This document shows positions 18,328-26,414 of a stretch of DNA of 64,000 nt, one piece after another; within the stretch, counting starts at the first letter, position 1; every line of letters begins with the position of its first letter. The stretch covers positions 310,001-374,000 of the forward strand of contig CANMVS010000004.1 in assembly GCA_947501445.1 (NCBI GenBank), in the 5' to 3' direction. The notes below the pieces were generated by a model. It was given only the letters and a program-made list of their open reading frames with translations. It ran no database searches and was not told where the DNA came from. The position numbers and the translations under genes were made by a program. Origin of the DNA: an uncultured Rhizobiaceae group bacterium. Lineage in GTDB: Bacteria > Pseudomonadota > Alphaproteobacteria > Rhizobiales > Rhizobiaceae.

Positions 18328-19443
18328 TCACGCAGAGATGATCTTCAAATATTCATCCAGGCCAGCACCGTAGTTTTCCTCGTACCAGGTCATGTCCAAC
18401 GGCACCTGAAGAGCAAAATTGGCCGGATCGACCGGGTTGAAACGCCTCGTGTCGGCAGGAATCAAAGCATCAGCCTGTGGGTTGGCGGGACCGTTGGCCA
18501 GCATCTCAAACAACACCAGCTGGCGCGCCGGATCCTGGGCGGATGCGATGAACTTCATTGCGTTCTGCGCGCCGCCGGGGTTGTCTTTGATTACCGCCAT
18601 GGCGCCCGGCGCAACCAGGCCCTGATCCCAGATAAATTTGATTTCGCCGTCAGAATCCTGCTCCATCAGCTTTGCCCGTGTCGACCAGACCAGAGCCATG
18701 GACGCATCGCCGTTGAGCAGAAGCGATTGACTTTCAGCTCCCCCACCCCAGAACGAGACGACATGCTCCTTGAAAGCTGAAAGTTTTGCATGTGCCCGTG
18801 TCAGATCGAGCGGATAAAGATCTGCGGGCGCCACGCCGTCTCCCATCAAAAGCGCCTCCCACATGGCTGTGCCCCATTTGTACATTGCGCGCTTGCCGGG
18901 GAATTTGCCGACGTCAAAGAAATCCGCCATGCCTGTTGGTGGATTATCGCCGTATTTTTTGGCGTCATAAGCAATGACATAGGAATAGAAATAGGAAGAG
19001 GCGGCGTGATCCCAGCCAAAACCCTCACGCATTTTCGCGCGATCCACAATACTATAGTCAATCGGCTCGATCATGCCTTTCTTACCCAGCGTTTCGGCTG
19101 AGAACGGGTCAGCATCACAAATGTCCCAGGTGGGTTTTCCACTTTCGAACTGCGCCTGGATCGCGCCTTCGGTCGGCCCTGAACCGTCCTGTTTCACGAC
19201 GATACCGGTGTCCGCCTGAAAGGGCTCGCCAAAAGCCTTGTTGTAGGCTGAAGTTGCATCGCCACCCCAGTTGACGAATACAAGCCGTCCCGAATCGGCC
19301 AGCGCCGGTACAGCTTTCAAGCCAAGAGCTGTTGTGCCCAGAAGGGCTGTCGCTATCTGTGTGAAGCGTCGGCGCGAAATTTCTCCCCGCCGTGCTCGGA
19401 TTGCCAGGATCTCCAGACAATCCTGTTGAAACTTGTCGTTCAT
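18328..19443 (-). CDS. ABC transporter substrate-binding protein (PotD-like, Tat-exported)
   Basis: Periplasmic binding protein of the spermidine/putrescine family, 371 aa. The N-terminal 50 residues hold a twin-arginine signal: ISRRRFTQIATALLGTTAL, cleavage probably after VPALA. The mature part begins RLVFVNWGGDAT, the usual PotD-type first strand, and contains the EPIDYSIVD and KWGTAMWEALLMG regions of this family. Start at 19443 has GGAGTGGAG just upstream; longer in-frame starts are not needed. It is encoded between the ATPase gene and the two permease genes. Twin-Arg export suggests folding, perhaps with a ligand, before translocation. Confidence 0.92.
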   Translation of the reverse strand: MNDKFQQDCLEILAIRARRGEISRRRFTQIATALLGTTALGLKAVPALADSGRLVFVNWGGDATSAYNKAFGEPFQADTGIVVKQDGSGPTEGAIQAQFESGKPTWDICDADPFSAETLGKKGMIEPIDYSIVDRAKMREGFGWDHAASSYFYSYVIAYDAKKYGDNPPTGMADFFDVGKFPGKRAMYKWGTAMWEALLMGDGVAPADLYPLDLTRAHAKLSAFKEHVVSFWGGGAESQSLLLNGDASMALVWSTRAKLMEQDSDGEIKFIWDQGLVAPGAMAVIKDNPGGAQNAMKFIASAQDPARQLVLFEMLANGPANPQADALIPADTRRFNPVDPANFALQVPLDMTWYEENYGAGLDEYLKIISA

Positions 19444-19501
19444 GGTCTCCACTCCCCATTTGTTTGTGTTTTTGGTCGCACTGCGGACCACGCCGCAGAG
19501 A

Positions 19502-20578
19502 TCATTCAAGAAAAAACCCTTTCTCTTCGGGCCAGCCTGTCCAGACCTCAATCCCTTGCGCCACACCATCCGGCAGTGCGGTTGTTGCCAGCGAAAGTGT
19601 GAGGGACGTACCCTGGTGTGATTTGAGATCCAGCCGCGTTTCGGCGCCGAGATATGTCAGATCCACGACGGTCGCCGGTACAGCATTGCCGCTTTTTGGT
19701 TCAAGTGTGGTAAGGCGCATGTATTCCGGGCGGACAGCAAGCATGTCTCCCGGGCCCCGGTTTCCACAGGACGCGCGTAGCGTCCGGCCTTCGAAAGAGC
19801 CTTCAGACACTGCGCCACCATTGGTGACGGATGTCAGCGGCAGGATGTTGATATCACCCAGAAATTCCGCAACAAAACGGTTGTCCGGTTTTTCATAGAC
19901 ATCACGCGGAGGGCCGATTTGTTGCAGCCTTCCTTTATCGAAGATCGCGACGCGGCTCGATAACGCAAGCGCTTCCGATTGATCATGCGTGACGAAGACA
20001 AAGGTTGTGCCGGTTTGTCTATGCAGGTGGCGCACTTCGTCCTGCATCTGAGCACGCAGGTTCCTGTCGAGCGCCGAAAAGGGCTCATCAAGCAACAGAA
20101 CGGATGGTTCACATGCAAGCGCGCGGGCCAGCGCAACGCGTTGCTGCTGCCCACCGGACAGGGCGGCGGGTCGTTTGTGTCCATGGCCTCCCAGGCCAAC
20201 CATTTCGATCATTTCGGCCACGCGCTTTCGTGTTTGCGCACCGCCGCGGCGCTGTACCTTCAAGGGGAAGGCGATATTCTGTTCGACCGACATGTGGGGA
20301 AAGAGTGCATAGCCCTGAAACACCATACCGAAAGAGCGCTCTTCCGCCGGCACATCGGTGACATCGCGTCCATCCAGGGTCAGCTGCCCGCGCGTCGGGT
20401 TCTCGAAACCGGCCAGCACCATCAGGAAAGTTGTCTTGCCCGATCCGGACGGACCAAGAAGTGTCAAAAACTCTCCGCGCCCGATTGTGAGCGAGATGTC
20501 GTCAAGTGCGACGAACGCGCCGAAGTTCTTTGCGATACCGTGGGCGCCGATCTCGGCTGCATGCATTGTTGCTGCCAT
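19502..20578 (-). CDS. ABC transporter ATP-binding protein (PotA-like)
   Basis: ATPase of the polyamine-type importer, 358 aa. Walker A GPSGSGKTT (about residue 40), Q-loop VFQGYALFPHMSV, signature LSGGQQQRVALARAL (about 138), Walker B LLLDEPFSALD and the switch His in VFVTHDQ. A TOBE domain fills the C-terminal third (from about 265). The start at 20578 has GGAGG 5 nt upstream; 20596 is also in frame. It is the first gene of the minus-strand transport operon and is separated from the LysR gene by about 110 bp. Confidence 0.94.
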   Translation of the reverse strand: MAATMHAAEIGAHGIAKNFGAFVALDDISLTIGRGEFLTLLGPSGSGKTTFLMVLAGFENPTRGQLTLDGRDVTDVPAEERSFGMVFQGYALFPHMSVEQNIAFPLKVQRRGGAQTRKRVAEMIEMVGLGGHGHKRPAALSGGQQQRVALARALACEPSVLLLDEPFSALDRNLRAQMQDEVRHLHRQTGTTFVFVTHDQSEALALSSRVAIFDKGRLQQIGPPRDVYEKPDNRFVAEFLGDINILPLTSVTNGGAVSEGSFEGRTLRASCGNRGPGDMLAVRPEYMRLTTLEPKSGNAVPATVVDLTYLGAETRLDLKSHQGTSLTLSLATTALPDGVAQGIEVWTGWPEEKGFFLE

Positions 20579-20688
20579 GTATACCTCCACCATCATTCAA
20601 CGTACGGGTCTGTGCTGTACGGTGACAAACGAAATGTTTTCCCCTTAATGACAAATGAAATTTGACAATGAGGTAGATGGCAAAAGTA

Positions 20689-21570
20689 TTATCCGGGCAG
20701 CTCATCGAGAATCCACCGACGGAAAGCGCAGACTGTGGCGATATCGGCCTTTTCCGGCGGGATTGCCAGATAGTATGATTTTGGCGACTTTATTGTCAGA
20801 TCGAATGGCCGGATCAAGTGGCCCGATTCCATCGCCTCGTGACAGATAAACTCATCGCCCATGGCGATGCCCTGCGCATTCATCGCGGCGGCATAGACCA
20901 GATTCATATCGGCAAAAACAATGCCGGAATTTGCCGTGTCTTCCGGCAGGCCAGCAAGCAGAATCCAGTCCAACCAGTCATCGCGGCTGGCCAGATGCAG
21001 CAAATCGGCCCGCAACACATCTGCAGGTTCCTGCAGGCCGCCCAGCCGGTTCAGCAGGATTGGACTGATCAGCGGTGTAAATTCCACTTCCTGCAACAAC
21101 TCAACCTCAACGTCCGGCATATTCCCCTCGCCGAACGCAATAAACAGGTCGACGCCGGGATTGGAGACATCATCAAGGCGCCGGGGGGTGACGATGGTTA
21201 GCGCCACATCAGGGCAGGTTGTACGAAATCGCTGGATCTTCGTGCAAAGCCAGGTGGCGGCAAAGCCAGGGGTACAGCTTATCGTCAGGCCACCCGACAA
21301 TCCGTGTCCGGCATTGCGTGCAGCCGAACCTGCAATGACCGACAGGGCCCTGCGCACATCGATGGCATAGGCGCGACCCCGAATGGTCAATTCAATCCGT
21401 GTACCAACCCGGTTGAACAGCGGAAACCCCAAATCCCTTTCAAGCATCCGCAATTGGTGGCTGACGGCACTGCGGGTCAGGTTCAATTCATCGGCAGCGG
21501 CCCAGACCGTACCATGGCGGGAAAAACATTCCAGCGCACGCAGCGCCTGTGTTGAGGGTATTCGGGGCAT
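20689..21570 (-). CDS. LysR-family transcriptional regulator (GcvA-like)
   Basis: DNA-binding regulator, 293 aa. The N-terminal winged helix-turn-helix is AADELNLTRSAVSHQLRMLERDLGFPLF (residues about 20-47), followed by a two-subdomain co-inducer binding region. The N-terminal wording (PSTQALRALECFSRHGT) resembles the GcvA/AmpR branch. A ribosome site AGGAAG precedes the ATG. It stands between the ABC transport operon (same strand, downstream) and the divergent M20/amidinohydrolase pair, the classic position of a LysR controlling a divergent catabolic operon. The effector is probably the imported compound or a breakdown product; this is inference. Confidence 0.92.
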   Translation of the reverse strand: MPRIPSTQALRALECFSRHGTVWAAADELNLTRSAVSHQLRMLERDLGFPLFNRVGTRIELTIRGRAYAIDVRRALSVIAGSAARNAGHGLSGGLTISCTPGFAATWLCTKIQRFRTTCPDVALTIVTPRRLDDVSNPGVDLFIAFGEGNMPDVEVELLQEVEFTPLISPILLNRLGGLQEPADVLRADLLHLASRDDWLDWILLAGLPEDTANSGIVFADMNLVYAAAMNAQGIAMGDEFICHEAMESGHLIRPFDLTIKSPKSYYLAIPPEKADIATVCAFRRWILDELPG

Positions 21571-21718
21571 ATCGCTTCCTGTTCACTTGGCACGAGTGTA
21601 GAGCCGGTCAAATACAATAATCCACCCATTCGGTGAGAAATATTTGTCAAAGGTGGAAAAAGGTTTCACTTGGCTCGTTGGCTGATGCAGGGCTAGCTAT
21701 CGGGAAAGGGAGATATCA

Positions 21719-23302
21719 ATGCCACGCACGAATGCCCAATCCGATGCCCTTGCCACCGTCGATGCACGGATGGCTGAGCTGTCTGACTGGTGCGCGACGA
21801 TCTTTGATTTCGGTGAAACCGCATGGCGCGAATATCGCTCTGCGGCATGGTATGTGGCGCGGCTGCGGGCCGAGGGTTTTACGGTCGAGGAAGCCTCGGG
21901 CGGCATGCCAACCGCCTTTTGCGCTGAATGGTCGAACGGCAATGGGCCTGTTATCGGAATGTATGCCGAATATGATGCCGTGCCTGGAAACTGTCAGGCT
22001 GCAGGCACATGTCGGGGTCCACGCAACGGGTTGGGTTATCAGGCGGGCGGCCATACCGATCCACATTCGGGTCTGGGTGTGGGGGCGCTCGGCGGGTTGC
22101 TTGCCACCAAGGCGGCGATGGAACGGCACGCGATCAAAGGCGGGCTGCGATTTACCGGCGAACCGGCTGAGAAAGTACGGGGCTCCAAACCTATCCACGC
22201 CGCAAAGGGCTACTATGACGGGCTGGCCGCGATGCTCTCGTTCCACCCATTCTATATGCTGCCCATGTGCAACACGGTGCGATGGGACACACATTGTGGT
22301 GCCGCTTATGCGATGATCTATCGTTTCCTGTGCGACGCACCCGAGCGCTGGGGACCGCATGATGGAGCCCCTATTCCACAATCCCATTCCGCGGTGCGGG
22401 CGCCAGGTGCAAATGACGCGCTGATGACCATGTACCAGTCTTCCAGGGCATTGCGCGAGGCGATGCTGCCGCATCAGGGTGGTTGGTCGATTTCCGAGGC
22501 GATCCTGACCGCAGGTCAAGCCACTGCGGACGATCTGCCGGCCGGGTTGGCCGAACTGCAATATATGATCCGTGTACCGACGATCGCAATGGCTGAGCAG
22601 GTCACCGCCGCGTTGGACCGCAATGCCACCGCAGCCGCGGCCATGACCGGTTGCCGCTGGGAGCGTCACTGGGTCAGCAAGTCGCGTCCGGGTATCGCCA
22701 ATCACACGATGGCGAATGTCGTGTGGGAGGCGCTGCAGGATGTGGGGCCTCCCGAATGGGATGAAGCAGCGTATGAGATAGCCCGTGAGATTCAGACCAA
22801 TCTGGGAATAGAGCCAATGGATTTGCCGTTTATTGATGAGATAACGCGGCTGCTGGCGCCCGAAAAAGCCGAGGCGATCCTGCGCCATGACTTGCCGCCA
22901 AGCCAGCACAATTCAACATCGGACGACTATACGGATATGACCTGGCACGCGCCGACGGCGCGCTTTTACATCGCCCGACCGGCGCTACGATCGCCGAAGG
23001 CGGGCTGGACGTATCCACCATGGGTGATGAACGCGCTTGGCGGTATCCCGGCGACCATTGACCCGATGGTTCGCACGGCGGCGAAGGTTCTTGCGGCAAG
23101 CGCGCTGCACCTGCTTGAGAATGCCGCAGTGCGTGATGCGGCGATGGAAGAATTTCGTGTCCGCACAGGTGGTCTCGGCGCAAGCGAATGGACGCCGCCG
23201 CTTTGTGACTACGACCCACCGATCCATTTCCGTTGGCCGGAGTATGTAACGACCCCACGCGGGCAGGATTGGTGGATCCCGGCAACCTTACCCGATGCAT
23301 GA
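21719..23302 (+). CDS. M20-family amidohydrolase/peptidase (AbgB-like)
   Basis: Metal-dependent amidohydrolase of the M20 clan, 527 aa, closest in wording to the AbgB/amidohydrolase (M20D) branch that hydrolyses acyl-amino acids such as p-aminobenzoyl-glutamate. The first metal block is YAEYDAVPG (near residue 83) and the general-base block is GEPAEKVRGSKP (about 147). The second metal block, usually H-x-C-G-H, here reads GHTDPHSGLG (about 110): both His are kept but the Cys-Gly is replaced. An inserted loop with GTCRGPRNGLGYQ precedes it. The start at 21719 has AAAGGGAG 6 nt upstream. The next gene starts 19 bp after the stop, so the two form an operon. Confidence 0.88.
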   Translation: MPRTNAQSDALATVDARMAELSDWCATIFDFGETAWREYRSAAWYVARLRAEGFTVEEASGGMPTAFCAEWSNGNGPVIGMYAEYDAVPGNCQAAGTCRGPRNGLGYQAGGHTDPHSGLGVGALGGLLATKAAMERHAIKGGLRFTGEPAEKVRGSKPIHAAKGYYDGLAAMLSFHPFYMLPMCNTVRWDTHCGAAYAMIYRFLCDAPERWGPHDGAPIPQSHSAVRAPGANDALMTMYQSSRALREAMLPHQGGWSISEAILTAGQATADDLPAGLAELQYMIRVPTIAMAEQVTAALDRNATAAAAMTGCRWERHWVSKSRPGIANHTMANVVWEALQDVGPPEWDEAAYEIAREIQTNLGIEPMDLPFIDEITRLLAPEKAEAILRHDLPPSQHNSTSDDYTDMTWHAPTARFYIARPALRSPKAGWTYPPWVMNALGGIPATIDPMVRTAAKVLAASALHLLENAAVRDAAMEEFRVRTGGLGASEWTPPLCDYDPPIHFRWPEYVTTPRGQDWWIPATLPDA

Positions 23303-23321
23303 CTGACCAGGAGATTTGACA

Positions 23322-24251
23322 ATGACCCTCCACAACACCGCTGAATCCTTCAGCCTCCAGCGCCGTCTCGTCGGTGGGGGGACGCCACCGCTGACAAAGT
23401 GGGGGTTTCGCAATGAAACGGATACGCTGACCGATGTACTGCTCGGATCACCGGCACATTTGAGGCATCTGGCGACCTCAAGCCTGTCACGCAAACATCT
23501 GCGGGAGGCACCCTGCAATGTGCAGGTGGCGCAGGCGCAGCATGCAGAGCTTGTGGCTGCCTATCAGCATTTCGGCGTCAACATCCACATGCACACGCCG
23601 TCACCCGAACTGCCGATGCAGGTCTATTCACGCGATTCCAGCGTCATGACGCCCTATGGTGCAATTATCACTGCCATGGCGCAATGGTGGCGTCGCGGCG
23701 AGAACTACGCCGCAATCCGTACCTATGAAAAACTGGGCATCCCGATCTATGACATGGTGACTGCAGGGACATTCGAGGGGGGTGATTTCAATGTAATCGA
23801 AGAAGGCTGTGTACTCATCGGCTGTGGCGGTGCACGCACGCAGGAGGAAGGTGCCCGTCAGGTTGCCGATTGGTTTGAATCCGAGGGCTGGGAAGTCCGT
23901 CTTGCCTTCATTGATGAATATTATGTCCATATCGATCTGATGGTTGTGCCGATAGCAGATAAATTTACTGCGGTATGCGAGGCCTGCACGGACCCTTCAA
24001 TTGTTACGTGGTTAAAATCGAAGGGGCACAAGATAATCGATGTGCCCTTTCGGGACACAATGGCGCTTGGCTGTAACCTGATGTCGCTGGGCCGCGACCG
24101 GGTCATTGTGCCAAACTCATCCAGGGCGCTGGCCGACGGCCTTCGCGCCCACGGGTTCGAAGTGGCCACCGTTGAAACCGGGGAGATATCCAAAACCGGT
24201 GGTGGCATTCATTGCATGGCTCAGGCGCTAAAGCGCGATGGCGCAGTTTGA
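23322..24251 (+). CDS. Amidinohydrolase/amidinotransferase-family enzyme (pentein fold)
   Basis: Guanidine-modifying enzyme of the arginine deiminase/dimethylargininase superfamily, 309 aa. The catalytic elements are present in order: RDSSV, TFEGGDFN (about residue 150, Asp/Glu that hold the guanidinium), HIDLM (about 202, catalytic His) and GGGIHCMAQ (about 297, nucleophilic Cys). This is the layout of hydrolases such as DDAH and of amidinotransferases. AGGAG lies 8 nt before the ATG at 23322. Operonic with the M20 enzyme and divergent from LysR and a polyamine-type transporter, it probably hydrolyses a guanidino or N-carbamoyl compound brought in by that transporter; the exact substrate is unknown. 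Confidence 0.9.
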   Translation: MTLHNTAESFSLQRRLVGGGTPPLTKWGFRNETDTLTDVLLGSPAHLRHLATSSLSRKHLREAPCNVQVAQAQHAELVAAYQHFGVNIHMHTPSPELPMQVYSRDSSVMTPYGAIITAMAQWWRRGENYAAIRTYEKLGIPIYDMVTAGTFEGGDFNVIEEGCVLIGCGGARTQEEGARQVADWFESEGWEVRLAFIDEYYVHIDLMVVPIADKFTAVCEACTDPSIVTWLKSKGHKIIDVPFRDTMALGCNLMSLGRDRVIVPNSSRALADGLRAHGFEVATVETGEISKTGGGIHCMAQALKRDGAV

Positions 24252-24277
24252 AAACAGGTCGCCTGGCTGTTGCCGAA

Positions 24278-24456
24278 GATCAGCCGTGGGCGGGATTGCA
24301 GAGACCAAAGCTGCTGCATGACTTGGGCAAGAGAAATCGTCTCAAGATCGCTGGGCATTGAAGTATCCGGTGTTGCTGTGATTTCAGGCATGATCTGTCG
24401 GCTCCCCTGGCAGGATGTACCGCAACTATGGTCAATATTTGCAAGTGTTAAAATCC
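24278..24456 (-). pseudogene. Relic of the 5' end of a P-type ATPase gene plus its leader
   Basis: Reading the minus strand, 24456-24392 matches the leader of the ATPase gene at 16252 (roughly four-fifths identical by eye), the ATG is at 24391-24389, and about 25 codons follow (MPEITATPD..., SLAQVMQQL against SLAQAMQQL). Sequence then jumps 157 bp relative to the intact gene, exactly between two copies of AGCTGCTGC (16013-16021 and 16170-16178 in the intact gene), and continues in the part encoding ALVSAILG. The deletion shifts the frame; beyond 24278 similarity fades. Same orientation as the intact gene. Confidence 0.85.
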
Positions 24457-24606
24457 ATCAATGTGCAGACGATCCGATTCCGGCGGATACGAAATGTATC
24501 CATTCCCGGAACCATGGGCATAACCCATAGGTTGCGCTGGACTTGCCGGTCAGAATCCTACTTAACTGCGCCAGGTTGAATTTCAGGTGACGGCTGCAGG
24601 GACGAA

Positions 24607-26295
24607 ATGAAGAAACGATATTTGGTTCCACTCGTATTTGTGACATGTATTACAGGTTTATATTTATTCTACGCGGAGCCGCCCTCACTGCCGGAACGCT
24701 ATGTTCTTACAGCCGACGAGATCGTTACGGTTGATCGATCAAATCCCGCGGTAGAGGCTATTCTGGTTGAAAATGGTGTGATCAGAGCAGTTGGTGCGGT
24801 TGATATGCTGACGCAGCAATCAAATGCGAAACTCATCGAACTGGATGGCACGCTAACACCGGGATTGATCGAACCACATACACATCCCATAGCCGCGGCA
24901 CTTTTGGGTGCAACGGTGGATATCAGCGGTTTCAAATATTCCAACCGCAAAGACATAATGGCGGCGCTGAAAGAGGCTGTTGATGCAAGCGCCATCACCC
25001 CATGGCTGATTGCCTATGGTTGGGACCCTGTTGCATTGCCCGACCTGACCACGCCAACCCGTGAGGAGCTGGATGCCATAGCGCCGGACAGACCATTGTT
25101 GATCCTCACACAAATGTTGCATGATGCCTATGTCAATACGGCAGCTGTGGAGGCAGCTGGTATTACACTGGATGGTAGTCTGCTGCATGAAACAGACGCG
25201 GTGGAAAGTGTTGTGGCCATGATCCCGCCAGCCTCCGATGCGGTGTCAGAATTACTGGTGCGCAGGCAATATGCCCGTTATGCGTCCGCAGGTTTCACGA
25301 CGATTGGTGTCGCCGGCGCTGTCGGGCGGCATCGTGATCCAATCGGGTTGCTGAGAAAACTCGGCGTTGATGACAATAGCGCAGTGCGCTCCTTCGTCTA
25401 TCTGCTGCCAAGGCATCTGGACGCACATACAATTGGTGGCGATCACAATTTCAGCATCAAAGGCGCAAAGTTCTGGATGGATGGTTCGCCTTTTACCGGC
25501 GGTGCTGCCACAGCCGAACCCTATGCCGAGAACACCTTTGTCAACGATCATCTTGGCCTTGAGGCCGGGTTGGTTCAACCCGTTATGCAACCAGCTGACA
25601 TCCTGATCGGGCGCATCGAAAATCTGCACAGGCAGGGTTACCAGATTGCGCTGCATGTGCAGGGCGAGAGAGCCGTCGATGCGGCACTCGATACAATCGC
25701 GTTTGTCCAGAGCGCACATCCGATGCCCGGATTGCATCACCGGCTGGAACACAATGCGTTGATCACCAAAGCACAAATGGAACGTGCTGCCGGTCTTGGG
25801 GTCACATTGGGGTTCTTTGTTGATCACATATATTATTACGGCCATGTGCTGCCGCTGCTGTTTGGGCAGGAACGCACTGCACGCTATATGCCGGTCAAAT
25901 CAGCCCTGGATATGGGCGCGGTGGTGACGCTGCATGGCGATCATCCTGCCACGCCGATAAATCCGCTGCAAACAATGCAAACCGCAATCAAACGCACCGC
26001 GCGTATCACAGGCGATGTAATCGCCCCAAGCCAGGCCATTACGCCACTGCAGGCGCTGGAAACCATGACAATCAATGCGGCTGTCCAACTCGGGCAGCAA
26101 GATGTACTTGGATCAATTTCCGTCGGTAAACAGGCTGATTTCACCTTGTTTTCAGGCAATCCACTAACCTCGAACCACAGCGATATCAGAGCGCTCGGAA
26201 CCTTGAAATCCGGTCAACCTGTTGATAGCCGTACAGTCAGCTGGCTGAAGCCCGGGCTTGTGTGGGGAACCTTGTGGTCTGTCATGTCCCAATAG
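24607..26295 (+). CDS. YtcJ-like metal-dependent amidohydrolase, membrane anchored
   Basis: Amidohydrolase family 3 protein, 562 aa. An N-terminal signal-anchor (KKRYLVPLVFVTCITGLYLFY) suggests a periplasmic, membrane-tethered enzyme. The composite-domain strand VLTADEIVTVD and the metal-binding GLIEPHTHP (H-x-H near residue 88) are clear, as are HVQGERAVDAALD, HRLEHN and LHGDHPAT later on, which supply the remaining metal ligands. The C-terminal GKQADFTLFSGNPL closes the composite domain. AGGGA precedes the ATG. The stop codon TAG (26293-26295) is formed by the edge of a dispersed repeat. Substrate unknown; YtcJ-type enzymes act on amide or N-substituted compounds. Confidence 0.9.
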   Translation: MKKRYLVPLVFVTCITGLYLFYAEPPSLPERYVLTADEIVTVDRSNPAVEAILVENGVIRAVGAVDMLTQQSNAKLIELDGTLTPGLIEPHTHPIAAALLGATVDISGFKYSNRKDIMAALKEAVDASAITPWLIAYGWDPVALPDLTTPTREELDAIAPDRPLLILTQMLHDAYVNTAAVEAAGITLDGSLLHETDAVESVVAMIPPASDAVSELLVRRQYARYASAGFTTIGVAGAVGRHRDPIGLLRKLGVDDNSAVRSFVYLLPRHLDAHTIGGDHNFSIKGAKFWMDGSPFTGGAATAEPYAENTFVNDHLGLEAGLVQPVMQPADILIGRIENLHRQGYQIALHVQGERAVDAALDTIAFVQSAHPMPGLHHRLEHNALITKAQMERAAGLGVTLGFFVDHIYYYGHVLPLLFGQERTARYMPVKSALDMGAVVTLHGDHPATPINPLQTMQTAIKRTARITGDVIAPSQAITPLQALETMTINAAVQLGQQDVLGSISVGKQADFTLFSGNPLTSNHSDIRALGTLKSGQPVDSRTVSWLKPGLVWGTLWSVMSQ

Positions 26296-26393
26296 ACCGT
26301 TTCAGGTTTTGTCAGAAACGGGACAAGGGTGTCGGCCGTTGATTTTGTTGATGCATTCAGGTTTTGCTGATTCCGTCAAAACCTGAATTGCTC
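26295..26393. repeat. 99-bp MITE-like repeat, full length
   Basis: Perfect example: TA at 26293-26294 and 26394-26395, body GACCGTTTCAGG to GAATTGCTC, with a 12-bp hairpin arm pair ATTCAGGTTTTG / CAAAACCTGAAT (one loop). It lies between two convergent genes and may act as a bidirectional terminator. Confidence 0.9.
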
Positions 26394-26414
26394 TAAAATC
26401 TGTTTTTGCCATAA

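Noticed and set aside
21716-22909. 397-codon minus-strand frame opposite the M20 gene
   Set aside because: No recognisable motif; the plus-strand frame has conserved M20 blocks, a ribosome site and an operon partner. It is an antisense shadow.
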